Positions 1 to 7,853 are shown, counted from the first letter of the stretch. The stretch is DNA of 14,224 nt from an uncultured Planctomycetota bacterium (GCA_903829565.1 CAIKQM010000059.1:1-14224), one strand, 5' to 3'. Numbers and translations: made by a program. The notes: a model not told the origin generated them from the letters alone.

Positions 1-353
1 ATGCGACCTGTGCAGGCATGGTCGGGATGGTGGTCGAGCGCGTGCGGGGCGAGCACGACATCCGGTGTGTAGCGGCGAAAGAGCGCGGCCAGGCTCTCCC
101 GCGCCGCGAGTGTGTCCTGCACGCGACCATCCGGCAGCCCCAGGTTCTCGCGCACATCCAGTTGCAGCAGCGCGTTGGCGGCGGCGACTTCCCGCGCACG
201 ATCCTCGGCCGTGCCGCGTGTGCCCATCTCACCGCGCGTCATGTCCACGATGCCGATGCGCTTACCTGCGGCTTTGGCGAGCAGTAGCGTGCCACCGACG
301 CAGATTTCGGCGTCATCCGGATGAGCTGCGACGACGAGTACATCGAGTTTCAT
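1..353 (-). CDS. bshB1: Bacillithiol biosynthesis deacetylase BshB1, PIG-L/LmbE family (3' end outside window)
   Basis: The visible 117 N-terminal residues belong to a zinc-dependent de-N-acetylase of the PIG-L/LmbE family. Within bacillithiol synthesis, BshB removes the acetyl group from GlcNAc-malate to give GlcN-malate in the cytoplasm. The first zinc motif AHPDDAE lies at residues 10-16, and a second metal-site signature, ALDHHPDH, at 105-112. The TRGEMGTRG stretch at 39-47 is typical of the BshB1 subgroup. The start is well supported: an AAGGAG Shine-Dalgarno lies 6 bases upstream (360-365), inside bshC, and the ATG overlaps the bshC stop as ATGA. The C-terminal half runs off the left edge. 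Adjacency to bshC separates it from other LmbE-like deacetylases such as mycothiol or GlcNAc-PI enzymes. Family is certain; the BshB1 role rests on context and N-terminal similarity. Confidence 0.9.
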   Translation of the reverse strand, partial: MKLDVLVVAAHPDDAEICVGGTLLLAKAAGKRIGIVDMTRGEMGTRGTAEDRAREVAAANALLQLDVRENLGLPDGRVQDTLAARESLAALFRRYTPDVVLAPHALDHHPDHACTGR

Positions 354-2011
354 GCATCACTCCTTGCAGGCGAATCGTCGGTGGCGTCAGGGCCTAAGTG
401 CAGCACCACATGCGTGCTCGGCAATGGATCGATCTCGTGGCTGAACTCCGTGAGCCAGTCCGTGCCAAAGCGTGCGAGCGTTTGGAGCGGACCCAGCAAA
501 CGCTCTTGCGGCACAGCTCGCGGTACCAGCGCGTTGTTGACGCGGCGTTCATGCCTGCGACCTTTGCCACTCTTGTTGAGCTGCACGCGCTCGGCCTTCA
601 CGACGATCTCTTCCACGTTCTTACGCAGTTGATCCCCGAGGCGCTTCAAGTGGACTGCGAGTCCCTTGTCCAAGAGCGACACATCATCGCGGCAACCATC
701 CAACGCACGCTCCGCCTCCAAGGCGACGGCACGCAGACGCGCGAAGACCGCCGGTGTTTCAGTGATGTCTTCGGGCACACCCCAAGCACCTTTGGCGGCC
801 AGAATCTCGGCGGTGGACACGCCCAGTTTGTGCAGCGCGAGGCGCGTCTGCGGATCGACGACGGTGCAGGACAAGCGCGGCACAAAGTGGGTGCGCGGCA
901 AGTCGAGAGCCGCACGAACGGCTCCTAGTTGTGCATGGTAAGCCAGTTCGCCGTGACCGCCGATGTACGCGATGCAAGGCAAGGCCAGGTCTTGCACGAG
1001 TGGCCGCAACAAGGCGCCCGCTGACCAATCGAGCGGTGCTTGCACGATCTCTGCGGCCAGTTCGCTCGAGGTGCGTGACCCATCTTCGCCGTCGTAGCGC
1101 CATTCCGCCTTGCCGTTGGCATCGCGTTGGCAACGCAAAGCGCGTCGCCCCTTGTCTTCGTGATGGAAGACGAGCGCGGCGTTGTGCGGATCGATCGCCG
1201 TGGGGAAGCCGGCTGTGTTGAGTGCTTCGGTGCCGCGTTGCAGCTCGTCAAGAGGATCGGACAAGACCAAACCAGCCAGCACACGCGAAAAGCGCGGACG
1301 CAGCCAGTCGGGTTCCAACACGACCAAGCCCAGCGGGCCGAGCAGCGTAGTGAGTGTGCGCGTGAAGGCTGAGGCAAAGCTCTCGCCCGCGCGCGGCATG
1401 CACATGTCCAGTGCTTCGGACGCGTAGGGTTGGCCATGCACGAGCTCCTCGATGGCGGCACGCACGGCGCCAAGCCGATGCTTGTCTTCCTCAAAGATGA
1501 CGCGCGACAGCGGCAGTCGCCCCGAGGACATGCCGGCGAGTCCGACCTTTTGAATGTCGAGGTTGACGTTCAACAGGTGTGCGTGGTGCACCTCCGCCAC
1601 ATCGTGGTCATCGGCGTGGTTCCAGAAGATGGGCACCACCGGCCGGCCTAACTGCTGGGTCAACTCACGCGCGAGGCGAATGGCGTGCAAGGCCTTCCAC
1701 ACGTTGTAGAGCGGCGCAGCGAGAAAGCCCGGTTGCTGGCCGGTGACCACACACAACGAACCCGGCTGGCGCAGGGCGCGAATCTGGTCCAACACCGCCA
1801 CATGCGGCGCTTGCAGGGCCAGATGCGACTCGAGGGCGGTTGCAATCTCCTCGCGGTCGTCTGGCTCGAACCGTTCGGCAGGTGCCTCCAGCTCCGCCAA
1901 AGTACGCGGCACGCGGAGCAGATGGCGCGGCAGCTGGCCCGACAAGGCGGCACGCGCCAGCGGCGACGGGTCAAAGATGTCCGCGCGCAGGTGTTCGAGC
2001 CGTACGCTCAT
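350..2011 (-). CDS. bshC: Putative cysteine ligase BshC (bacillithiol synthesis)
   Basis: This 553-residue cytoplasmic protein matches BshC, which is thought to join cysteine to GlcN-malate in the last step of bacillithiol synthesis. The family hallmark VVTGQQPGFLAAPLYNVWKA is visible at residues 88-107. It is followed by GRPVVPIFWNHADDHD at 122-137, where family members usually have W-x-x-x-EDHD. Length is close to the usual 530-550. An in-frame extension to 2080 exists, but I chose the ATG at 2011 because it forms an ATGA overlap with the pyrF stop and gives the usual family N-terminus (MSVRLEHL...). No Shine-Dalgarno is evident at that start, so translation may be coupled to pyrF. The gene lies between pyrF and bshB1 in one operon. 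The glycosyltransferase bshA is not in the window. Confidence 0.93.
   Translation of the reverse strand: MSVRLEHLRADIFDPSPLARAALSGQLPRHLLRVPRTLAELEAPAERFEPDDREEIATALESHLALQAPHVAVLDQIRALRQPGSLCVVTGQQPGFLAAPLYNVWKALHAIRLARELTQQLGRPVVPIFWNHADDHDVAEVHHAHLLNVNLDIQKVGLAGMSSGRLPLSRVIFEEDKHRLGAVRAAIEELVHGQPYASEALDMCMPRAGESFASAFTRTLTTLLGPLGLVVLEPDWLRPRFSRVLAGLVLSDPLDELQRGTEALNTAGFPTAIDPHNAALVFHHEDKGRRALRCQRDANGKAEWRYDGEDGSRTSSELAAEIVQAPLDWSAGALLRPLVQDLALPCIAYIGGHGELAYHAQLGAVRAALDLPRTHFVPRLSCTVVDPQTRLALHKLGVSTAEILAAKGAWGVPEDITETPAVFARLRAVALEAERALDGCRDDVSLLDKGLAVHLKRLGDQLRKNVEEIVVKAERVQLNKSGKGRRHERRVNNALVPRAVPQERLLGPLQTLARFGTDWLTEFSHEIDPLPSTHVVLHLGPDATDDSPARSDA
360..365 (-). promoter_or_regulatory. Shine-Dalgarno of bshB1 inside bshC
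   Basis: Read on the minus strand this is AAGGAG, 6 bases before the bshB1 ATG at 353. It lies within the last codons of bshC and fixes the bshB1 start. It is one of the few canonical ribosome sites in the window. Confidence 0.7.
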
Positions 2012-2913
2012 GGCGTTGCGAGGGCAGCGCTGATTTCGGCCACCATGTCGTGGATGGCTTCGCGGGCGGCGTCCTTCCAATGGAGACCGGCGTACCGCGG
2101 TTGCTTGTAGGCGTACAAGATGCCGCGCGAGCTATTCACCAGCGCGCCGCGTCCACCGGGAAGGAAGCCGCCGACCACATCCTTGGCTCCGGCACCCTGG
2201 GCACCGTATCCGGGGATCAACAGGGGTGTGGCCGGCATCATGCTACGGAGGCGCGCCAGTTCCGCTGGGTGGGTCGCCCCGACCACCGCTCCGATGGAAG
2301 ATAGACCGCAGTTGCCCATAACTTGACGCCCCCACTCGGCCACGTGCAGGGCCACCTTTTCGTGCAACAGGGGTGTGCCGTGGTCTTGGAAGAGGGCGCT
2401 GTGCTTGTTGGAGGTCCGCACGAGCACATAGACGCCGGTGCCGGTGCGGCTGCAGGTTTCAAGGAAGGGCTGCACCGAATCAGCGCCCAAATAGGGGTTG
2501 ATCGTGATGGCATCGCAGGTGGAACCCTGGTCTTCAGGGGACGAACCCTCGAGGAAGGCCTTGGCGTAGGCCTTGGCGGTCGAGTCAATGTCACCGCGTT
2601 TGACATCGCCGATGACCAACAGGCCCGCGGAACGCGCGGCTGCGACGACCTCTTCCCACGCTTTGGCCCCATCCGCCCCGTACATTTCGAAGAAGGCCGA
2701 CTGCGGCTTCACCGCCGGCACACGCCCCGCCGCTACCTCGATGATGCCTTTGAGGAAGGTGGCGCAGGCTTCGGCCTTGGCGGCGCGCGGTGCGCTGGGA
2801 TCGCGCACAACCGCGAATTCTTCGGGCAACGCGTCCACATGCGGGTCGAGTCCAACCAAGCACGGGTTCTTGAGGCGAGCGATGGCAGCGTCGAGACGGT
2901 CAGCGTAGGTCAT
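2008..2913 (-). CDS. pyrF: Orotidine 5'-phosphate decarboxylase, type 2
   Basis: PyrF decarboxylates OMP to UMP, the last step of de novo pyrimidine synthesis, in the cytoplasm. The 301-residue protein carries GLDPH at 21-25, AVKPQ at 67-71 and the catalytic DVKRGDI at 103-109, with the active-site Lys at 105. It also has the type 2 subgroup signatures ITINPYLG (136-143) and YVLVRTSN (162-169). Its length fits the longer type 2 (mycobacterial/myxobacterial) form rather than the roughly 230-residue E. coli type. The start is the ATG at 2913; no clear Shine-Dalgarno precedes it. It is the first gene of a pyrF-bshC-bshB1 operon, and its TGA overlaps the bshC ATG (2008-2011). Confidence 0.96.
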   Translation of the reverse strand: MTYADRLDAAIARLKNPCLVGLDPHVDALPEEFAVVRDPSAPRAAKAEACATFLKGIIEVAAGRVPAVKPQSAFFEMYGADGAKAWEEVVAAARSAGLLVIGDVKRGDIDSTAKAYAKAFLEGSSPEDQGSTCDAITINPYLGADSVQPFLETCSRTGTGVYVLVRTSNKHSALFQDHGTPLLHEKVALHVAEWGRQVMGNCGLSSIGAVVGATHPAELARLRSMMPATPLLIPGYGAQGAGAKDVVGGFLPGGRGALVNSSRGILYAYKQPRYAGLHWKDAAREAIHDMVAEISAALATP

Positions 2914-2972
2914 GGCGTGGGTAGAGCGCGGCTCTGTTGGAGCATCTTAGTCATCGTATGCTGGGGCTGCCC
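2914..2972. promoter_or_regulatory. Short divergent promoter region between pyrF and the TonB-domain lipoprotein
   Basis: These 59 bases separate two divergent starts, so both promoters must lie here or reach into the coding regions. The only structure I see is a small inverted repeat, AGAGC-GCG-GCTCT, at 2923-2935. I cannot pick convincing -35/-10 boxes. Confidence 0.3.
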
Positions 2973-3419
2973 ATGACTCCTCCCCTTCTGCTGTTGTTGC
3001 GTGTGGCGGTCGTGTGGCTCGCGTGTGCCTTGGGTGGGTGCCGAGCCAATGACCCCGTTGAGGAGACGGAGGTGGCCACGATTGGTGGTGCCGGGGACGC
3101 GTCGGCGTCGCAGTCACCTGCGCAGGATCAGCCTACGAAGGGTCCTTTGGCGCGGCGCAAGGTCACGGGCAGCGACCCGCTGTATCCCGAGATGTCGAAG
3201 CGTCTGCAGGAGGAGGGCGCGGTGGAGCTGGCCGTCGAAGTCGGTAAGGACGGAAGCCTGCGGAAAGTGCGTGTCACGAAGAGCAGCGGCTACGAGCGCT
3301 TGGACCAAGCTGCGGTGGCGGCTGTACGGCAATGGACATTCACACCGCGTACAGGTGAGGAAGCCGCGCTGGTCTACCACCAACGGTTTGTCTTCCGGTT
3401 GGTGAGTGAGGGCCGTTGA
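2973..3419 (+). CDS. Predicted lipoprotein with TonB C-terminal domain
   Basis: This small protein of 148 residues has a hydrophobic signal (LLLLLRVAVVWLACA) ending in a lipobox ALGGC. The predicted lipidated Cys is residue 23, so it is probably anchored to a membrane on the periplasmic side. A linker rich in Ser, Ala and Gln (about 24-68) leads to a TonB C-terminal domain. That domain shows YPEMSKRLQEEG at 71-82, a V-x-V-x-KDG strand (90-94) and the AAVAAVRQWTFTP helix-strand motif at 113-125. TonB itself uses an N-terminal transmembrane anchor and energises outer-membrane receptors; a lipoprotein anchor means this is probably not a classical TonB. Alternative in-frame starts are TTG 2937 and ATG 2958; the longer forms add a His/Arg-containing n-region. 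No ExbB/ExbD genes are nearby. Domain call is firm, role unknown. Confidence 0.82.
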   Translation: MTPPLLLLLRVAVVWLACALGGCRANDPVEETEVATIGGAGDASASQSPAQDQPTKGPLARRKVTGSDPLYPEMSKRLQEEGAVELAVEVGKDGSLRKVRVTKSSGYERLDQAAVAAVRQWTFTPRTGEEAALVYHQRFVFRLVSEGR

Positions 3420-3439
3420 CGAGTGAGTCGGCTAGCGCC

Positions 3440-4588
3440 CTAGTCAGCTAAGGCTAGGAAGCGTTTCGCGATCCAATCAGCGAGCGGCAGGCCTTTGGGT
3501 GTCAGCGTCCACGTGTCGTTCGCGCACGCGAGCACTCCTTGTTGTTCGAGCGCGCGTGCCTCGTTGAGAAAGGCCGCGTCATCGGCATCGCACGCAGCGC
3601 GTACGCGGGCTTCGTGCGCACTGAGGCCGGCGCGTGTGCGCAAGCCCAACCACCACGTTTCGGCCAAGCGTTGCAACGGCGAAGGAGTCTCCTCCCAAGC
3701 TTCGGGACGGACGCCGCTGAGTGCGCCGCGCACATACGCGCCGATGGCCTTGATGTTGCCGCTGCGCGTCACGCCCACTTTACTCACAGCGCTGGGACCG
3801 AGGCCTACATACGGACCATTGGCCCAGTAGTTCAGGTTGTGACGGCACTCGCGGCCTGTGCGCGCGAAGTTCGAGATCTCGTAGGCATCCAAGCCACGCG
3901 CGGCTAGCGCGGCGCGGGTTTCAACAAAGAAGCGCAGTTCGCGTTCTTCGCTGTGTTGCTGGAGTCGGCCTTGTTCGAGCCAGCGCCTGAAGACGGTCTC
4001 TTCTTCGAAGGTCAGGTTGTAGGCCGATAGATGGTCGGGACCCAAGTCCAGTACTTTTGACAGATCGCGTTGCCACTGTTCCGGGTCTTGGCCGGGCACG
4101 GCATAGATCATGTCAATGTTGACATTCGTGGCGCCGGCGGCGCGGGCTGCAGCGTAGGCAGCGAACGAGTCCTCGACGGTATGCACGCGCCCAAAGAGTT
4201 GTAGCGTTGCGGGATCGAGCGACTGAAAGCCGATCGACAGGCGTTGCACACCGAGTGCGAGCAGTGTCTCGGCCTTTGACTGGTCGAGACTTTCGGGGTT
4301 GCACTCCGCTGTAGTCTCGAGGCTGCTGCTGCGCCAACCGCAAATCTGGTCGAGCCCATCGAGCAGCACACGCAGTTCGTCGTGGTCCAGAAGTGAGGGT
4401 GTTCCCCCACCGAAGAAGACGAGCGACGGATGCAACGGCGCGCGCAAGCGTGCTTCGGCCAAGATCGCTTGCACCATGGCATGGCGATCGTGGCCTTCGG
4501 CGGGCACCGAGTAGAAGTCACAGTAGTGGCACTTGGCCGCGCAAAACGGCAAGTGCACATACAGCGGTGTTCCTTCGGGTGCTTGCAC
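3440..4588 (-). CDS. hemW: Radical SAM heme chaperone HemW
   Basis: HemW is a radical SAM protein related to HemN that binds heme and delivers it to target proteins; it is cytoplasmic or membrane-associated. From the GTG at 4588 the protein has 382 residues, the usual family length. It shows LYVHLPFCAAKCHYCDF, with the 4Fe-4S cysteines at 16, 20 and 23. The SAM-binding GGGTPS follows at 60-65. In the C-terminal HemW domain, TWWLGLRTRAGLS is typical of HemW rather than true HemN oxidases, and the CxxxCxxCDF (not CxC) form agrees. An ATG at 4648 would add 20 residues (with two more Cys) and overlap the sigma gene by 26 bases. I prefer 4588 because family members start about 8 residues before the LYVH motif, but neither start has a clear Shine-Dalgarno. 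It lies downstream of the sigma gene on the same strand and is probably co-transcribed with it. Confidence 0.92.
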   Translation of the reverse strand: MQAPEGTPLYVHLPFCAAKCHYCDFYSVPAEGHDRHAMVQAILAEARLRAPLHPSLVFFGGGTPSLLDHDELRVLLDGLDQICGWRSSSLETTAECNPESLDQSKAETLLALGVQRLSIGFQSLDPATLQLFGRVHTVEDSFAAYAAARAAGATNVNIDMIYAVPGQDPEQWQRDLSKVLDLGPDHLSAYNLTFEEETVFRRWLEQGRLQQHSEERELRFFVETRAALAARGLDAYEISNFARTGRECRHNLNYWANGPYVGLGPSAVSKVGVTRSGNIKAIGAYVRGALSGVRPEAWEETPSPLQRLAETWWLGLRTRAGLSAHEARVRAACDADDAAFLNEARALEQQGVLACANDTWTLTPKGLPLADWIAKRFLALAD

Positions 4589-4622
4589 GCTGCTGTTGTA
4601 GCACGCAGCGCACGGGTTGCGT

Positions 4623-5552
4623 TCAGTCGCGTCCGCCCATGACGACATGCAGCTTGCGCAAGGCGTCCACTTCGATCTGGCGTACGCGTTCGCGCGTCAG
4701 ACCGACAACCTTGCCGATCTCTTTCAGCGTGAGCGTTTCGCCATTCGGTGTGCCGAGGCCGTAGCGCAAGCGCAGGATCGTGGCTTCGCGCTCATCAATC
4801 TGGCTGAGCAGTTCGCTGAGGCGTCGCAGCAAGTCGTTGTCTTGCAGTTGCTCGTCCGGAGTCTGGTCGTCGTCTTGTGCGACCGTCTCTTGATTGGCAG
4901 AGAGCACGTCGAGCGACACTTGCGGGCCCATGCCCGTCACCAGGATCGTGCGACGCAGGAGCGGCCAGTTGTCCTCCGGGATGCCGATCTCTTCGGCGAC
5001 TTCCTCGATCGTCGGCGCGCGGCCCATCAAGTAGGTGAGCTCTTGGCTGACAACGCGCCAGCGCGAGATCATCTCGTTCATGTAGCTCGGCACGCGCACG
5101 CTCTTCACCGTGTTGGTGAGCGCGCGGCGAATCGACTGTTTGATCCACCATGTGCCGTAGGTTGAGAAGCGGCAGCCTGCGTTCGGGTCGAACTTCTCGG
5201 CAGCCTTCATCAAGCCGATGTTGCCCTCAGCGATCAGGTCTTGCAGCGAGAGGCCTCGATCCGCGTACATCTTCGCGACGGACACGACCAAGCGCAGGTT
5301 GGCGCGAATCATGTGCTCGCGTGCTTCGAGGTCGCCAGCTTGGATGCGACGACCGAGCGCGATCTCCTCTTCAGCAGTGAGGAGCGATACTTCGTTGATC
5401 TCGTGGAGATAAGTCTCCAGACAGCGTTCGTTAGAAATGGGAGTTCTCCGTGTCAGGGGGTCGACACTTGGGTTGTGCGGCGTTGCTACCGTTCCCCACG
5501 CATCGACCGCGCAGATGCGATTTCTTGAAACACCCTGAGCCGCTTTGTGCAC
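4623..5552 (-). CDS. RNA polymerase sigma factor, sigma-70 family group 2 (RpoD/SigA-like)
   Basis: This 309-residue sigma factor directs RNA polymerase to -10/-35 promoters. Region 1.2 (LETYLHEINEVSLLTAEEEIALGRRI) spans about 45-70. Region 2 spans about 77-146, with the core-binding DLIAEGNIGLMKA and the -10-reading helix FSTYGTWWIKQSIRRAL. Region 3 covers about 152-215. Region 4 covers about 245-305, with the helix-turn-helix TLKEIGKVVGLTRERVRQIE. It lacks the long region 1.1 and non-conserved insert of a housekeeping RpoD, so group 2 (RpoS/HrdB-like) is more likely than the principal sigma. It could still be the main sigma of a lineage with short forms. The GTG at 5552 is the only usable start upstream of region 1.2 that I found. 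The first 40 residues are not conserved-looking, so the true start is uncertain. An acidic linker (QDDDQTPDEQLQDND) precedes region 4. Confidence 0.93.
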   Translation of the reverse strand: MHKAAQGVSRNRICAVDAWGTVATPHNPSVDPLTRRTPISNERCLETYLHEINEVSLLTAEEEIALGRRIQAGDLEAREHMIRANLRLVVSVAKMYADRGLSLQDLIAEGNIGLMKAAEKFDPNAGCRFSTYGTWWIKQSIRRALTNTVKSVRVPSYMNEMISRWRVVSQELTYLMGRAPTIEEVAEEIGIPEDNWPLLRRTILVTGMGPQVSLDVLSANQETVAQDDDQTPDEQLQDNDLLRRLSELLSQIDEREATILRLRYGLGTPNGETLTLKEIGKVVGLTRERVRQIEVDALRKLHVVMGGRD

Positions 5553-5629
5553 CTCGCCGAATGCAGCGAAATGAGTGCGTTGTGCGCGCTCGGAAACGTT
5601 TTCCTGGCGGGCTGTACTAAACGTCTAGG

Positions 5630-6364
5630 CTAGAAGCCCAGAGCCAAACGTTCGGCGAGAATGGGCGGCAATCCTGCGCGCAGGATGCGGTGTTGCTCGC
5701 GTTCGAGGTCGTATGCGAAGCGATGCAGCACCACTTCTTCGCGCGTCGTGTCATAGATGGCAGCTGCTGCGCGCGGATCATCATCGCGTGGTTGGCCTAC
5801 GCTACCTACGTTGATGAGCACACGATGCCATTCATCAATGTGCGCGTGTGTGTCGGTGGTCCAGAAGGTGCGCGTGGGATCGTCGCGGAGACGGCCCAGC
5901 AACATGGGACGGTGTGTGTGTCCGATGAAACACACTGTTTGTGGCATGTGGCGCAAGGATTCGTCTGCATGCGTGGCATCGAGCATGTAGTCGAAGTGTT
6001 GCGGGTGCGCGTAGGTGGCGTGCGCGACGCTGGCATGGTCGAGATGCAAGACCAGGGGCAGCTGGCGTAGGTAGTGAGCTTCTGCGTCGTTGAGTTGGTC
6101 TTTGGTCCAGCGTGCAGCAAAGGCTGCGGCTGGATTGAAGGCTGCGCTGTCGATCAGCCCAACCACTGCTGCGTCGTGGTTCCCAAGGACTACACGCGCG
6201 TCTCGTTGGCGTAGAAGATGGATGCATTCGCGCGGCGCGGCTCCGTAGCCCACCACATCCCCTACGGAAACAACCATGTCGACGCCTGCCTGGTCGAAGA
6301 GTGCTAAGGCACCTTCGAGCGCGGACAGATTCGCGTGGATGTCACCGAGGATCCCGTACTTCAT
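5630..6364 (-). CDS. Calcineurin-like metallophosphoesterase (YfcE/Metallophos_2 type)
   Basis: A 244-residue cytoplasmic phosphoesterase with the full set of dinuclear metal motifs: GDIHAN (7-12), GDVVGYG (35-41), GNHD (61-64), the His-containing VAHATYAHP and the late GHTHRP. Family members hydrolyse phosphodiesters or diadenosine polyphosphates; the substrate cannot be read from sequence. An upstream in-frame GTG (6403) would add 13 residues with no family-like sequence. I therefore chose ATG 6364, where MKYGILGDIHAN gives the standard N-terminus. The start lies inside the 3' end of the upstream membrane-protein gene (23-base overlap), so the two are probably one transcript. Confidence 0.92.
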   Translation of the reverse strand: MKYGILGDIHANLSALEGALALFDQAGVDMVVSVGDVVGYGAAPRECIHLLRQRDARVVLGNHDAAVVGLIDSAAFNPAAAFAARWTKDQLNDAEAHYLRQLPLVLHLDHASVAHATYAHPQHFDYMLDATHADESLRHMPQTVCFIGHTHRPMLLGRLRDDPTRTFWTTDTHAHIDEWHRVLINVGSVGQPRDDDPRAAAAIYDTTREEVVLHRFAYDLEREQHRILRAGLPPILAERLALGF

Positions 6365-6875
6365 GAAATTTGGCAGCCGCGAGAGCAAGCACGACCCAGA
6401 CACCTGCGATCCAGACGTTGTGCGGTTCTAGCTTGGTCGTTGTGGCGTCGAACCATCTCAGAGGTGCAACTCTATAGGAGAGAGTGGGCGCGAGCAGAGC
6501 CAAGAGCAAGTAGGTGAACGAACGCGCCGCTGTCGGAATGGGCATGTAGGCCAAGGTGATTCCCATGGCCGTGAGGTGCAACGCGCTGGGAACGGATGTG
6601 GTGAGTTCTCTATGGGTGAAGCCGACCGCCACGGATAACATAAGTGTTAACAGCATGCTCCCGCCTACGGCCGGCAAGCTTGGGACACCCACGAGCTGGC
6701 GTAACGAGGAGTGTAGGAATAGCTGGCCTACGCCGTAGGCTGTCCAGCCACAAAGTACTGCTTGAGAAGGACTTACGCCAAGCCACTCTCCTCCAACCAG
6801 CAATGCAAAGCCCAGCCACGACCAGGGTTGGCGCATGGTCAGGCGAAGCCCTTGTGTGTAGAGGGTGGGGGTCAT
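6342..6875 (-). CDS. Polytopic membrane protein of unknown function
   Basis: I do not recognise this 177-residue protein. It is strongly hydrophobic, with five or six likely membrane segments at about 17-34, 36-56, 62-86, 97-117, 119-135 and 152-169. Charged residues are few and sit in the loops (RQPW, THRE, KLEPHN, KFHEVRDPR). No catalytic or transporter motif is visible. The ATG at 6875 has no Shine-Dalgarno. The 3' end overlaps the phosphoesterase start by 23 bases, the only functional clue. The gene is real by codon pattern, hydropathy and spacing, since it ends where the next begins and starts just before a divergent promoter region (6876-6968) shared with parB. Confidence 0.7.
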   Translation of the reverse strand: MTPTLYTQGLRLTMRQPWSWLGFALLVGGEWLGVSPSQAVLCGWTAYGVGQLFLHSSLRQLVGVPSLPAVGGSMLLTLMLSVAVGFTHRELTTSVPSALHLTAMGITLAYMPIPTAARSFTYLLLALLAPTLSYRVAPLRWFDATTTKLEPHNVWIAGVWVVLALAAAKFHEVRDPR

Positions 6876-6968
6876 TGTTGCAGGGACTTACGACCGTCGC
6901 GTAGGTCGAGGCTTGAGCGGCGGGCAGACTATCCCTACCGTTTCGTCAGCGAAAGGGACACAGTCTAT

Positions 6969-7847
6969 ATGGAACGTCGTTTAGGCCGAGGCTTGGGATC
7001 GTTACTGGGCGCTGCACCGCAACCGACCACCAGCGCGGAAGGACCGAGTCAGGAGATTGCGCTGGAGCGGATCATTCCGAACCCGAAGCAGCCGCGCAAG
7101 GTGTTTGACATCGCGCACATGGAAGAGCTCGTGGCTAGCATTCAGCGCCATGGGGTACTCCAGCCGATTGTCGTGCGTCCGGTGGGCGACAAGTTCGAAC
7201 TCGTCTCTGGCGAGCGTCGGACACGGGCCTCGCAGATCGCTGGCAAGACCACCATTCCCGCTGTGGTTCGCACAGACATTCGGGATGACCAGATGCTCGA
7301 GTTGGCGTTGGTGGAGAACGTCCAGCGCCAGGACCTAGATCCCATCGAGCGAGCGACGGCCTTTCGCGAGATGATGCAGACGCTGGGCCTGACTCAGGAG
7401 CAAGTTGCCGACATGGTGGGGCTCAAACGCTCGTCAGTCGCCAATTTCCTCCGCTTGCTTGATCTACCTGAGACGATTCAGAGTGCGATCCAGAAGGGGT
7501 TGATCAGCATGGGCCACGCCAAGGCCATGATGGCTCTCCCTACCGAGCAAGACTTGACCCAGTTGCTCAACCGCATCGTGCGTGAGGAGCTGTCGGTTCG
7601 CGAGACGGAGAAGGCCGTGGCCGAGACGCTGCGTCCGCGCGGTGCTACTGGGACGGGTGCTGACCCTATCACCCCTGCCAGCCCGCCTTGGGTGAAGGAC
7701 CTCGAGGCGCGCATGATGGAGAAGCTGGGCACCAAAGTGGCCCTACAAAACCAGCCCGGCTTCAAGGGTCAGATTGTCATTGAGTACTATAACCGTGCCG
7801 ACCTTGAACGCCTGTTGAGCATTCTCGCTCCCAAAGACACGATCTAG
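6969..7847 (+). CDS. parB: Chromosome partitioning protein ParB (Spo0J/ParB/Noc family)
   Basis: This 292-residue centromere-binding protein loads at parS, spreads as a CTP-dependent clamp and works with ParA and SMC in origin segregation. The N-terminal RRLGRGLGSLLG (3-14) is the ParA-ATPase-stimulating peptide. The ParB/Srx CTPase domain follows, with PNPKQPRKVFD (37-47), HGVLQPIVVR (61-70), GERRTRA (81-87) and ENVQRQDLDPIE (116-127). The parS-reading helix-turn-helix LTQEQVADMVGLKRSSVANFLRLL spans 141-164. A linker leads to the C-terminal dimerisation segment (about 240-292), ending IEYYNRADLERLLSIL. The open frame extends upstream to 6762, but the ATG at 6969 gives the family N-terminus and has a weak AAAGGGA 11 bases upstream. 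Unusually, no parA precedes it; the upstream gene is on the other strand. Confidence 0.96.
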   Translation: MERRLGRGLGSLLGAAPQPTTSAEGPSQEIALERIIPNPKQPRKVFDIAHMEELVASIQRHGVLQPIVVRPVGDKFELVSGERRTRASQIAGKTTIPAVVRTDIRDDQMLELALVENVQRQDLDPIERATAFREMMQTLGLTQEQVADMVGLKRSSVANFLRLLDLPETIQSAIQKGLISMGHAKAMMALPTEQDLTQLLNRIVREELSVRETEKAVAETLRPRGATGTGADPITPASPPWVKDLEARMMEKLGTKVALQNQPGFKGQIVIEYYNRADLERLLSILAPKDTI

Positions 7848-7853
7848 TTCCTA

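Noticed and set aside
2323..2976. 217-codon plus-strand frame
   Set aside because: It is antisense to pyrF, which has all family motifs; no domain visible.
3504..3517. parS-like CGTCCACGTGTCGT inside hemW
   Set aside because: Only the CCACGTG core matches; the right arm fails, so it is unlikely to bind ParB.
5592..5604. GGAAACGTTTTCC inverted repeat between the phosphoesterase and sigma genes
   Set aside because: Arms are 5 bases, with no T-tract after it on the minus strand, so there is not enough for a terminator or a named operator.
6762..6968. Upstream in-frame extension of parB
   Set aside because: The ATG at 6969 gives the exact ParB N-terminal motif; the extension overlaps the divergent membrane-protein gene and has no conserved features.
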